Shown: positions 1 to 6,982 of the stretch, one piece after another
How the letters are laid out: every line of letters starts with the position of its first letter
Position numbering within the stretch: the first letter of the stretch is position 1
Assembly (NCBI GenBank): GCA_033764265.1
Contig: JANRJB010000262.1
Span: forward strand, 1 to 12,924
From: VGEM01 sp033764265
Lineage (GTDB): Bacteria; Pseudomonadota; Alphaproteobacteria; Rhodospirillales; Rhodospirillaceae
DNA: 12,924 nucleotides
Reading direction: 5' to 3'
The notes under the pieces: generated by a model
What the model was told of the DNA's origin: nothing
Databases searched by the model: none
The model's input: only the letters and a program-made list of their open reading frames with translations
Position numbers and translations under genes: made by a program

Positions 1-199
1 CCGCGCCGGTGGATTCGATCTGCCGGCTGGTGAAGGCCGAGACCGCCACCGGAATTTCAAGCAACGATTCCGACCGCTTGCGCGCGGTGACGACGATTTC
101 CTCGACCGAGGCGGATTGCGCCGCCGCCTCGGCGATCAACGCAAACCCCGGCACGATGATCAACGCCCAGCGCGCAGCCGTGGTGACGAACGCCGTCAT
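1..199 (-). CDS. TonB-dependent receptor, N-terminal fragment (cut by window edge)
   Basis: Outer-membrane receptor that would take up a ligand using energy from the TonB-ExbB-ExbD complex. Only 66 codons are in the window and the gene continues past the left edge. Seen: a start ATG at 199, preceded by a strong purine-rich ribosome-binding site (AGGGGGAGG on the minus strand, 205-213). A hydrophobic signal peptide follows (about residues 1-27, ending AEAAA-QS). Then comes the segment VEEIVVTARKRSESL, the TonB-box/plug start common in proteobacterial receptors, followed by IPVAVSAF, the first plug strand. A 411-bp gap separates it from the VOC gene upstream, so it probably has its own promoter. 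The ligand cannot be told from this fragment. It is a different gene from the receptor at the right edge, because this piece is an N-terminus and that one lacks its N-terminus. Confidence 0.88.
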   Translation of the reverse strand, partial: MTAFVTTAARWALIIVPGFALIAEAAAQSASVEEIVVTARKRSESLLEIPVAVSAFTSRQIESTGA

Positions 200-610
200 G
201 ATGGCCTCCCCCTGCTCATGCAGCGCAGCCCAGACTTGCCTACCGACCCGCCGCCGATGCCGTGCCCCCCCCTTGAACCGGTCATCCGACCGGTTGAATC
301 CGGGCCGAATGTTCAGAGGCACATGTCGCATCGCGACCTGGGGCATTACGCAAGGGTCACTGGATGTCGCCACAATTGTTTCCCAATGATGCAACCATGT
401 TTCACTATTGGGTCCTATTCAAGAGAAATCTTGCCGCTATGCGGATAAAGGGGCGATCGCGGGTGAAGTGACCCAGGCGAGCGTTGGTGGCGCTACGTTT
501 TTCCGTGCTGAGAAGCAGGCTTGTACTGGGTCGAAATCCGAGACCTTGTATCGTATTTTGGAATTATCGTTCGCGATCTGGTGACCGCGGTAAGCGCCGG
601 TGCGTGCCGA
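200..610. other. non-coding region between VOC gene and left TonB receptor
   Basis: 411 bp with no convincing gene; the frames open here are short and compositionally implausible. It should hold the promoter of the left receptor and the 3' end of the hydrolase-VOC transcript. The part from about 360 to 570 is visibly more AT-rich than its surroundings. Structures seen: a perfect 8-bp inverted repeat at 276-295 (listed separately); CCCAAT (382-387) facing ATTGGG (407-412); CCGC-TAT-GCGG (434-444); and an imperfect hairpin with arms TACTGGGTC (524-532) and GACCTTGTA (542-550) around a 9-nt loop. None has a T-rich tail on the minus strand, so no intrinsic terminator can be called for the VOC transcript. 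No clear -35/-10 pair was recognised. Confidence 0.6.
276..295. repeat. perfect inverted repeat upstream of left TonB receptor
   Basis: AACCGGTC-ATCC-GACCGGTT: two perfect 8-bp arms around a 4-bp spacer. The flanks also pair at TT (273-274) and AA (297-298) after one mismatch. Each arm contains the palindrome ACCGGT, so there are two ACCGGT centres 12 bp apart. It lies about 77 bp upstream of the receptor start at 199. It could be an operator or a 5'-leader hairpin. No T-tract follows it on either strand, which argues against a terminator. The binding protein is unknown. Confidence 0.5.
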
Positions 611-973
611 CTAGGCCGGGCGGACGGTCGCGCGCTGCAACAGCTGGATCAGATTGCCGTCGGGGTCGCGCAGGGTGGCGGTACGTCCGTGACTGCCCAT
701 GTCGCGCACCTGCAGCACGACGGCGCCCAGCGTGGACAGCTTGGCCGTCGCCGCGTCGAGGTCGGCGACCTCGAACACCGGCGTCGCGGCAGTGGCGGTC
801 GCGGGCGCTTCGTCCGCCGTGGCCAGCGCCACGTTGGCCCCGCCGGCTTTCAGTTGCGTCCACTTGACGCCATCGCTGAACTTGAGCGTCAGGCCCAGTC
901 CTTCGACATAGAATTTCTGCGCCGCTTGAAGATCGCGCGCGACCAGAATGACGTTTTGCAGCGTGGCGGTCAT
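611..973 (-). CDS. VOC (glyoxalase/bleomycin-resistance fold) family protein, probably metal-free
   Basis: A 120-residue cytosolic protein, the usual length for one two-module VOC chain, which dimerises in known members. Module 1 (residues about 4-58) has the NVILVARDLQAAQKFYVEGLGL signature split over strand and helix. Module 2 (about 63-115) has VFEVADLDAA and ends with RDPDGNLIQLL, the classic VOC C-terminal strand. The canonical metal ligands are not where expected: Asn7 stands in place of the first-strand His and Gln110 in place of the Glu of the 'DPDGNxIE' motif. A binding role or metal-independent chemistry is therefore more likely than glyoxalase or dioxygenase activity (inference). 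The start ATG at 973 overlaps the stop of the upstream hydrolase as ATGA, so the two are probably translationally coupled. Stop TAG is at 611-613. Exact function is unknown. Confidence 0.85.
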   Translation of the reverse strand: MTATLQNVILVARDLQAAQKFYVEGLGLTLKFSDGVKWTQLKAGGANVALATADEAPATATAATPVFEVADLDAATAKLSTLGAVVLQVRDMGSHGRTATLRDPDGNLIQLLQRATVRPA

Positions 974-1992
974 GGTGTGGCCTGTTGGGTCGCAAAGCCG
1001 GGCACGTCGGCCAGAAACGAGAGCACATCCGCCGCGGTCTCCGACGGACGATAGATCGGCAGCCAGTGACCGCCTTCGGGATAAACCCTCACGCGCGGCT
1101 GCGCATTGTGCATGGTATCGGCCAGGCGCGCGGCTTCGCTGTCGGGCAACAGGCTCAGGCTGCCCCACATGATGAGCGTGGGCGCGGCGATCCGCGCCAG
1201 CATATCGCGATTGGAGAGCTTGTCGGGGTTCCAGCGCGGTTCGGCGAAGCTATAGCTGGACCCGTAGAGCGCCAGCGCATCGGGCACGTCGGCGCGGCGC
1301 AGTATGTCGTGGACATGCGACGCCAGCCGCGTGTCGATGGCTTGCCCGCGACCGGCCAGTTCTCGCACATAAAGCCAGTCGGCGAACCACGGACGCCCGA
1401 AGTAGGGAAATACGTACGCTCGCGCGAGGCGCTGGCCGTTCAGCGTATCGGTATTGTGCGTCGGCGGATAGAACGGCGTGTTGACGAACACCAGGCCGGC
1501 GACGCGATCCGGATGCGTGAACGCAAGCCATGCCGCCGGCGGCCCGCCGTTGGCCGTGCCGATCAGGACCGCCCGCGAAACGTCCTCGCGGTCCATCAGC
1601 TCGATCAGCGCCGCGTGAGTGGCCGCTACGCCATGCCGTCCATCGGGCGCCAGGCCCGAAAGCCCATAGGGCGGCATGTCGAAGCGGATGACGCGATATC
1701 CGGCCGCGACGAACGCGCGTGCCCAGTCGTTCCAAATCAACAGGCTGTTGGCGTTGCCGTGCAGAAGAATCAGCACGGGGCCAGCGCGCGGGCCTTCGTC
1801 GACGATGTGCGTGTCGACGCCCGCCAGCGGCACAAAGCGCGACGCCGGCAACGCGTAGCGCGCGCGCAGCTCGTCCAATTCGATCGGACGGCTGTCCCAC
1901 CGCCACCAGACTGTCACCACCGCTGCGACAGCGATCGTGATCGCCAGCGTTGTCATCGTTCTCCGCACCGCACTCGTCCGACGCACTGCCAT
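970..1992 (-). CDS. membrane-anchored alpha/beta-hydrolase-fold protein lacking the nucleophile serine
   Basis: 340 residues from the chosen start. Residues about 14-30 form one hydrophobic segment after several arginines, which fits an inner-membrane anchor or uncleaved signal. The alpha/beta-hydrolase core follows: oxyanion loop LLHGNANS (His78-Gly79), the FDMPPYGLSG strand-loop (about 104-113), the nucleophile elbow IGTANGG (144-150), and the terminal GGHW with His309. The elbow should read G-x-S-x-G, but codon 147 (1552-1554 on the plus strand) is GCC, Ala. The usual acid position after strand 7 reads GSLS, giving Ser280 instead of Asp; Asp284 is close by. The protein is probably a non-catalytic or unusual member. 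The start is uncertain. ATG 2055 has no ribosome site, ATG 1992 has GAGGAG about 12 nt upstream, and ATG 1956 has GGAG 4 nt upstream and would place the hydrophobic segment at the very N-terminus. It is followed by the VOC gene with a 4-bp overlap. Confidence 0.85.
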   Translation of the reverse strand: MAVRRTSAVRRTMTTLAITIAVAAVVTVWWRWDSRPIELDELRARYALPASRFVPLAGVDTHIVDEGPRAGPVLILLHGNANSLLIWNDWARAFVAAGYRVIRFDMPPYGLSGLAPDGRHGVAATHAALIELMDREDVSRAVLIGTANGGPPAAWLAFTHPDRVAGLVFVNTPFYPPTHNTDTLNGQRLARAYVFPYFGRPWFADWLYVRELAGRGQAIDTRLASHVHDILRRADVPDALALYGSSYSFAEPRWNPDKLSNRDMLARIAAPTLIMWGSLSLLPDSEAARLADTMHNAQPRVRVYPEGGHWLPIYRPSETAADVLSFLADVPGFATQQATP

Positions 1993-2361
1993 TGGGTCTT
2001 GGCGCTCCTCGGCGCCGGCGTGTCGCGCTGCGAAGCGCCGCTCGATCAGCATCATGACCGGTGGACCGCGCCGTGACGCTCAGGCGGCTTACTGAAGAAC
2101 GACCGACTTTGCAACGCAGCGGTGACCGGGCCTGGAGCGTCCCGGAACTCCGGCCTTCACGAGTTTCGCGCAATGGAACGGAATGCCCTTCGACTGTGCG
2201 GCCGGTCGCGTCGGCAATTGGCCAGCCGGCACCGTCGCCGTCGGTCATCAGCGCAAACCACCCGAACCCGCCGACTCTGACAGGCCACCGCATGGGCCGA
2301 GTTCAACTCAGGAACCCCGAACCGACCAACCCAAACCGAAACCCGAACCGGGCATCTCGCC
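1993..2361. other. non-coding region between tannase 1 and the hydrolase-VOC pair
   Basis: 369 bp without a credible gene on either strand. It should contain the 3' end of the tannase 1 transcript and the promoter of the hydrolase-VOC pair, unless all three are read together. An odd perfect repeat GAGTT-C-AACTC is at 2299-2309. A C-rich repetitive tract occupies its tannase-proximal part (listed separately). No hairpin followed by a T-run was found after the tannase stop, and no convincing -35/-10 pair was recognised. Confidence 0.55.
2313..2352 (-). repeat. G-rich low-complexity tract (minus strand) just downstream of tannase 1
   Basis: On the minus strand, about 10 nt after the tannase stop, the sequence is a run of G2-G4 tracts separated by short T/C-rich loops, telomere-like in look. 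The octamer CCCGAACC (plus strand) occurs at 2316-2323 and 2342-2349, and a third time at 2261-2268. The tract could fold into a two-tier G-quadruplex in the tannase 3' UTR, or it could be simple repeat drift. It has no counterpart after tannase 2, which has almost no 3' UTR. Confidence 0.4.
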
Positions 2362-4125
2362 TCACTCGTTTGTCGCTGGCCTCTCCGGTCGCGGCGCAAT
2401 CGCCCAGTTTTCCGCCTTCGCGATGTCGCCCTGGCCCGTCCACACCGCCGTATCCGGATAGGCGTAGACCGGCCGCGTACGGTCGTAACTGTCGGGCGCG
2501 AGCGGAAACCGTATCCGCGGCAAGCCGAGGTATCCCTGCTCCTTCACCAGATGATGCACGATCACCTGGTCGGGGGCGCGGCCGTGTTCCACCCACTGTT
2601 CGAGGTAGTGGATGAAATCGACCGTATCGCCGCCGGGTCCGCGTCGGCAGTGGCCCATGCCGGGAATCATGAACAGCCGGAAGAAGTCCTTGGTTGCGGC
2701 CTCGCCGCCCATCGTTCGGGTGACGAGGTCGTAGTAGTCGGCCGAGGCGCCCGGCGCGGTCTCGTTGTCGTCCCAGCCGTGGTAGGCGATCATCTTCGCG
2801 CCGGCCCGCTGGAAGCGCCGCAGATCGGGATTCTGCGCGTAGCGCAGCCACTGGGTGAGATTGCCTTCCAGTCCGCCGATGTTTCCGCGCTGCGGGTCGG
2901 TGTCGTAGTCGTACGGCCGGCCGGCGTTGGCGGCGATGACGGGGAAGAATCCCTCGCCGAACGACGCCGACAGGTCGGGCACGCGCTGCGCCTTCTGTCC
3001 CGGCAGGCCGATGAACGACGGCGACCACACGTACTCCGAGCCCCGCGCCATGCCGGCATAGCCGAAGGACAGGGTCTCGCCCTTGGAATTCATCGGACCG
3101 GCATAAATCTTGCGGACGACATCGGCTTCCGCCGCCGTCAGGCAGGTCGCGGCGTTGCGGCCTTTGCACACCAGCTCTTTCGGATCCCAGGAGCATCGGC
3201 GCGGGTCTTGCAGCAATCCGTCCGCCGTTCCGTCTTGTGCGTCGCAGGCGGCGAGCACGGCTTTTCGCACCATCGGCAACTTGGCGGGATCGAAGATGGG
3301 CGTGCCGTCTGCGTCGAGATTGGCGCGCGCCCCCCATTCCAAGTAACTCGGCCCGGTACTGTAAGCGGGCGCGCCCGCGATGATGCCGTCGAAGTCGTGC
3401 GGAAAACGCTGGGCCTCGATCATCCCTTGGACGCCGCCGGTCGAACACCCCATGAAGTAAGACCACCGGGCGGGCTGGCCGTAGAACTCGTCGACGATCT
3501 CCTTGGCGGCCAGCGCCCCGACATGAGTCGCGCGGTAGGTGAAGTCGATGATCGCGCTGACGTCGCCCATGCGGAACGACCAGTTGTTGGGCGCGGCACT
3601 GTGCCCCATGTCGCTGGCGAACACCGCGTATCCTCTGACCAGCGGTTCTTCGGCTTGCGGCCGGTAGATGACGCCGCACGCACCGCCGCAGCCGTGGTAC
3701 ATCAGCTTGCCGTTCCAGGCGTTGGTCGGCAGCCGCAGCTCGAAATTGATGTCCGGCGCGATGACGCCACGAACGAAGCAGACCTCCGGCAGATCGCGCT
3801 CGGCCGGCACGATTTCGGCGCCGAGCACCGATGTCGGCGCGTCCGGAATGCGCATGAAGCGGTCGCGGGTGCTGCTCTGACTTGAGTACGCCGTCGCGAA
3901 GCCGGCGAGGCGCGCGCAGCGCGCGGCGACCTCGGGCGAGGACGGAGCGCTTCCGGCATTGGCGATGCCGCTGCTGGTCACGGCCGTCTGGGTGGCCGAA
4001 TCAACGCCGGTCCGGTAGCCCCCGCCCCAATCCGTGTCATCCGCCCGCGCCGCGCCGGCATGCGCCAAGACGACGGCGAACGCCCAAGCCCCCGCAAGAG
4101 CCGATGTCCCGATCTGCGTTTTCAT
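2362..4125 (-). CDS. exported tannase/feruloyl-esterase-family hydrolase 1
   Basis: 587-residue serine esterase of the tannase family (Pfam Tannase), which hydrolyses esters of phenolic acids; MHETase belongs to the same family. The start ATG at 4125 has AGGGGA 7-8 nt upstream. The signal peptide covers residues 1-28 (cut near AARA-DD), so it is periplasmic or secreted. The catalytic set follows the family's CS-D-HC arrangement: GCSTGG with Ser228, HGWDDN with Asp453, and GMGHC with His492. Cys227 and Cys493 flank the active site and would form the characteristic disulfide. There are ten cysteines (70, 116, 146, 150, 227, 294, 311, 320, 328, 493), enough for the five disulfides known in the family. 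A DADGTPIFD segment (271-279) matches the calcium-site region. It carries about 45 more residues after the signal peptide than tannase 2. It is transcribed divergently from IclR1. Substrate unknown; a tannase, feruloyl esterase or MHETase role cannot be separated by eye. Confidence 0.93.
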   Translation of the reverse strand: MKTQIGTSALAGAWAFAVVLAHAGAARADDTDWGGGYRTGVDSATQTAVTSSGIANAGSAPSSPEVAARCARLAGFATAYSSQSSTRDRFMRIPDAPTSVLGAEIVPAERDLPEVCFVRGVIAPDINFELRLPTNAWNGKLMYHGCGGACGVIYRPQAEEPLVRGYAVFASDMGHSAAPNNWSFRMGDVSAIIDFTYRATHVGALAAKEIVDEFYGQPARWSYFMGCSTGGVQGMIEAQRFPHDFDGIIAGAPAYSTGPSYLEWGARANLDADGTPIFDPAKLPMVRKAVLAACDAQDGTADGLLQDPRRCSWDPKELVCKGRNAATCLTAAEADVVRKIYAGPMNSKGETLSFGYAGMARGSEYVWSPSFIGLPGQKAQRVPDLSASFGEGFFPVIAANAGRPYDYDTDPQRGNIGGLEGNLTQWLRYAQNPDLRRFQRAGAKMIAYHGWDDNETAPGASADYYDLVTRTMGGEAATKDFFRLFMIPGMGHCRRGPGGDTVDFIHYLEQWVEHGRAPDQVIVHHLVKEQGYLGLPRIRFPLAPDSYDRTRPVYAYPDTAVWTGQGDIAKAENWAIAPRPERPATNE

Positions 4126-4216
4126 CTGAATTCCCCTGCTGGCCGGGCGACCTGGGTCGCGGCACCGACACTCTCGTTCAGCAGGGGGTCGGCTGCCAAC
4201 GGGCGTCCGGCGCGGT

Positions 4217-4243
4217 TTCATGATTATGCAGGCGAACCGCACC
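4217..4243 (+). promoter_or_regulatory. putative operator (site 1) in the tannase 1 / IclR1 divergent promoter region
   Basis: Palindrome TTCATGATTATGCA (4217-4230; CAT-N4-ATG core with outer T/A pair) followed by CAG and then CCGCACC (4237-4243). The same composite occurs at 6037-6059 and 6983-7005. It lies 71 bp before the IclR1 ATG. On the minus strand it overlaps TGCATAAT, an extended -10-like element about 100 nt before the tannase 1 start, so a bound regulator could block that promoter. On the plus strand, GATAAT (4274-4279) is a candidate -10 for IclR1. No good -35 is visible for either. The role as an IclR operator is an inference from position and recurrence. Confidence 0.5.
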
Positions 4244-4314
4244 CGATGCCCTAGGCCGCGACGATGGGCGTCTGATAATGTTTTGTGGCTCGACCAGCCG
4301 CCCGGGAGGACCCG

Positions 4315-5184
4315 ATGCCGGACATCCAAGGCCAGATCACTGGGCCCAAGGCATTCGCTGAACCGAAGCCGGTTCGGCGGACGCGACCACCCGCCGCGGC
4401 CCCGCGCGAGGCTTCGCGCAAGCCGATCTCGGACCTCTCGATCAGCAAGTCGGTGGGGCGCGCGTTCATCATTCTCGAGCATTTCCGGGGCGCGCGGGCA
4501 CCGTGTTCGACCGGCGAGTTGCAGAAGGCGCTCAACTATCCGTATTCGAGCGTGCGGGCGATTCTGAAAAGCCTGAACGAGCTGGGCTACCTGCGCTATT
4601 TCGAGGCCGAGCGCACGTACTTCCCGACCCAGAAACTGATGCGGCTGGGCAATTGGATCCAGAACGCCCTGATGCAGTCGGAAGGGCTGATCGACCTGGT
4701 CGATGCGGTCTATCATCAGGTCAACGAAACAGTCGCGCTGGCCACGCGCAACTTCGTGTTCTGCAACTTCCTGCAAGTGCGCAACAGCAAGCAGCGCCTA
4801 TCGGTGCAGTTCCACAGCGGAATCTGCCTGATGTTGGCCAACACGGTGGCGGGCCGCGTGATCCTCAGCCAACTCGAAGACAAGGAAACCGCCCGCATTC
4901 TCGATCACACCCGCAACTGGGCCAGTTACGCCAAGGCCGGACCGGTGGCCAACGACGGCGATATCCGCGGCGCCATCGAGTCGTGCCGCAAGAACGGCTT
5001 CATCGTCGACTACGACGTCGGCCAGGAAGGCGCCGGCACCGTGTGCGTGCCGGTGCCCTCGCCATTCCCCAGCTTCCCGCTGGCGATTCTGGTGACCGGG
5101 CCGTCGACGCGAATTCGCCACCATGCCGGGGCGATCCGGCAGTCGATCGAGTCGTGCATTGCCTTGACCCGGAAATGGGCGTGA
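4315..5184 (+). CDS. IclR-family transcriptional regulator 1
   Basis: 289-residue DNA-binding regulator; IclR proteins commonly control catabolic genes for aromatic and other carbon sources in response to a pathway metabolite. An N-terminal extension of about 40 residues, rich in Pro/Arg/Ala, precedes the winged helix-turn-helix (about 43-108), which starts SISKSVGRAF. The recognition-helix region is YPYSSVRAILKSL (about 75-87). The effector-binding domain runs from about 113 to 287 with the NTVAGRVILSQL and GAGTVCVPVP segments expected in the family. ATG 4315 is preferred because GGGAGGA ends 4 nt upstream; the in-frame GTG at 4285 has no such site. It is divergent from tannase 1 and 60 bp upstream of IclR2, with which it shares about 50% identity over 246 residues in an ungapped hand alignment. 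Likely targets are the neighbouring tannase genes (inference). Confidence 0.93.
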   Translation: MPDIQGQITGPKAFAEPKPVRRTRPPAAAPREASRKPISDLSISKSVGRAFIILEHFRGARAPCSTGELQKALNYPYSSVRAILKSLNELGYLRYFEAERTYFPTQKLMRLGNWIQNALMQSEGLIDLVDAVYHQVNETVALATRNFVFCNFLQVRNSKQRLSVQFHSGICLMLANTVAGRVILSQLEDKETARILDHTRNWASYAKAGPVANDGDIRGAIESCRKNGFIVDYDVGQEGAGTVCVPVPSPFPSFPLAILVTGPSTRIRHHAGAIRQSIESCIALTRKWA

Positions 5185-5244
5185 CCATCATCGCCGGAGG
5201 CGAACCAGACCGTCGCCCGACCCTCGACCAGTCGCGGTGAACCG

Positions 5245-6042
5245 ATGCCAACCGCTTCGATCAGCAAATCCGTCGCCCGTGCCTTCAAGGTGCTCGAGTT
5301 CTTCCGCGCGGCGCGGGAGCCGAGTACGATCCAGGGAATCCAAGCGGCGCTCGACTACCCCTATTCGAGCGTGCGGGCGATCCTGCTCACCCTGTGCGAC
5401 GAGGGTTACCTGTCGTACGACAAGGCGGAGAAATCCTACTTTCCCACCCATCGGCTGCTGCACTTGGGCGATTGGGTGCAGGACCCGCTGGTTCGCGCGC
5501 GCGGACTGGCCGATCTGGTCGATGCGGTTCGCCACCGCACCAACGAGACCACCGCCCTGACCACGCGGAACTTCATTTTCTGTCACTTCCTGCACGTGCG
5601 GAACAGCAGCCAACTCCTGTCGATCCAAATCCCGGAGGGGATCGGTCTGACGCTGACCAACTCGGTCACCGGCCGGGTGTTGCTCAGCCAACTGGACGAC
5701 GCCGAGCTCGACCGCATCTACAACTACACGCTCTATTGGTCCAAGAACGCCAGCGCGACGCCGACCGCGCGCCGGGACGACGTCGAGGCCGCGGTGCAGT
5801 TCGTGCGGACGCGGGGCTATCTGTCGGGCTTCGACATCTGGCAGGCCGGCGTCGGCACCGTCGCCTACCCGATCAAGGTGCCCGGCCATGACTTGCCGAT
5901 GGCGCTGTCGGTCTCGGGTCCGTCGCGGCGCCTGAAAGCGACCGAGCGCCAGGTGCGCGAGGCGATCGAGGTCGCCATGGCGCTGCACCGAAACGCGGCC
6001 GGCGCGGACCGCAAGCAGTCGAAATCCCGCCGCAAAGCATAA
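5245..6042 (+). CDS. IclR-family transcriptional regulator 2
   Basis: 265-residue paralogue of the preceding regulator, without the N-terminal extension. The winged helix-turn-helix is at residues about 5-68, starting SISKSVARAF. Its recognition-helix segment YPYSSVRAIL (about 38-47) is identical to that of IclR1, which implies similar DNA targets. The effector-binding domain follows (about 75-250), with NSVTGRVLLSQL and GVGTVAYPI. It has a short basic C-terminal tail (RKQSKSRRKA). The two proteins differ most in the second half of the effector domain (for example ESCRKNGFIV against QFVRTRGYLS), so they may sense different ligands. The start ATG at 5245 has a GGTGA element about 4 nt upstream. 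It is likely co-transcribed with IclR1 (60-bp gap). Its stop codon overlaps the putative operator before the crotonase gene. Confidence 0.93.
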   Translation: MPTASISKSVARAFKVLEFFRAAREPSTIQGIQAALDYPYSSVRAILLTLCDEGYLSYDKAEKSYFPTHRLLHLGDWVQDPLVRARGLADLVDAVRHRTNETTALTTRNFIFCHFLHVRNSSQLLSIQIPEGIGLTLTNSVTGRVLLSQLDDAELDRIYNYTLYWSKNASATPTARRDDVEAAVQFVRTRGYLSGFDIWQAGVGTVAYPIKVPGHDLPMALSVSGPSRRLKATERQVREAIEVAMALHRNAAGADRKQSKSRRKA

Positions 6043-6059
6043 CCATGACAGGCCGCACC
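6037..6059 (+). promoter_or_regulatory. putative operator (site 2) between IclR2 and the crotonase gene
   Basis: GCATAACCATG (CAT-N4-ATG core at 6038-6047), then ACAG, then CCGCACC at 6053-6059, matching the composite at sites 1 and 3. It overlaps the IclR2 stop codon and ends 66 bp before the crotonase start. The palindrome beyond the 10-bp core is not conserved here, so this is the weakest of the three. A separate promoter for crotonase and tannase 2 would be expected nearby but was not recognised. Confidence 0.42.
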
Positions 6060-6125
6060 GGAGGCCCTTCAAGCCGCGCGCGCGACGTGATGAGAGAGCG
6101 TCGTTCCCCAGCCCGGAGCGACGCC

Positions 6126-6956
6126 ATGACCCAAGCCGCGAGCGAACCCAATCTGCCGACCCTGGCGACCATGACCTATGCCGTCGACGGCGGCATTGCC
6201 CGTGTCACGCTCAACCGCCCAGAGCGCCTCAACGCCATCACCATGGAAACGATGGCCGACTTCGAGGCCCTGCTCGACCGCGTCGAGGGCCGGACGGATA
6301 TTGCCGCCCTGGTCTTTCGCGGAACCGGCAAGGGTTTCTGCGTTGGCCTCGACCTCGGGCTGCTCAATGCGGCGTTCGCCGACATCTTCCACTTCGAACG
6401 TATCCTGAAGCGCTTCAACGCGATCCTGCACCGCATCGAGCGGCTGCCGTTTCCGACGGTGGCGGCGGTCAACGGCTATACCCGCGCCGGTGGTTTCGAA
6501 CTGTGCCTGGTGTGCGACTTCATCGTCATCGCCGACGAGGCCAAGATCGGCGACGCGCACACCAGCGCCGCGGTGATGCCGGGCGGCGGTTCGACCCAAC
6601 GCCTGCCGCGCCGCGTCGGCGAACCGCGCGCCAAAGAGATCATCTGGTCGGCGCGCTGGCTGAGCGCGGCGGAGGCCGTGGCCTACGGGCTGGCGATCCG
6701 CTCTGCGCCGTTGAAGGACCTCGACGCCGCCGTCGATACCTTGCTGGCGTCGTTCACCGACAAGCCGACCGCGTGCCTCGCCGCCGTCAAGGCCGCCATG
6801 CTGGCGGGCCGCGGCCTCGATATCAGGCACGCCGTCGACGTCGAGATCGCGCAGTTCATCAGCTACACCGGGTCACAGCCCTACGCGCGCGAAGGCTACC
6901 AGGCGTTCCTGGAAAAGCGCCCGCCGTCGTGGCAGGCGCGCGCACCGACCGCCTGA
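6126..6956 (+). CDS. crotonase-family protein (enoyl-CoA hydratase/isomerase-like)
   Basis: 276-residue cytosolic protein acting on an acyl-CoA. Family features: VTLNRPERLNAI (27-38), first oxyanion-hole motif GTGKGFCVGLDL (66-77), second motif NGYTRAGGFELCLVCDF (116-132), and PGGGSTQRLPRRVG (152-165). The first acid/base glutamate of classical hydratases is kept (Glu125). The second, normally in a 'GxPE' loop, is replaced by His145 in GDAH. Classical syn-hydration of enoyl-CoA therefore cannot be assumed; isomerase, hydrolase, lyase or decarboxylase activity is possible. ATG 6126 is chosen because GGAG lies 7 nt upstream. The in-frame ATG at 6045 lacks a ribosome site and lies inside the putative operator. 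It sits between the regulators and tannase 2, which suggests it processes a CoA-activated product of ester cleavage (inference). Confidence 0.92.
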   Translation: MTQAASEPNLPTLATMTYAVDGGIARVTLNRPERLNAITMETMADFEALLDRVEGRTDIAALVFRGTGKGFCVGLDLGLLNAAFADIFHFERILKRFNAILHRIERLPFPTVAAVNGYTRAGGFELCLVCDFIVIADEAKIGDAHTSAAVMPGGGSTQRLPRRVGEPRAKEIIWSARWLSAAEAVAYGLAIRSAPLKDLDAAVDTLLASFTDKPTACLAAVKAAMLAGRGLDIRHAVDVEIAQFISYTGSQPYAREGYQAFLEKRPPSWQARAPTA

Positions 6957-6982
6957 GGTGCGCGAAAAGCCGAGTCGGCGAT

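Noticed and set aside
9..448. Plus-strand open frames of 126 and 110 codons at the left edge
   Set aside because: They are opposite the TonB receptor N-terminus and its leader, and show no domain or ribosome site.
524..550. Imperfect hairpin as terminator of the hydrolase-VOC transcript
   Set aside because: The stem has a mismatch and a wobble pair, a 9-nt loop, and no T-run after it on the minus strand; it is about 60 bp past the stop.
4126..4776. N-terminal extension of the tannase 1 reading frame to 804 residues
   Set aside because: The extra 217 codons lie antisense to the intergenic region and IclR1, have no ribosome site, and would bury the clear signal peptide that starts at 4125.
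6045..6125. Earlier in-frame ATG for the crotonase gene
   Set aside because: No ribosome-binding site; the added residues are Arg/Ser-rich and atypical; the ATG falls inside the putative operator. ATG 6126 has a good site.
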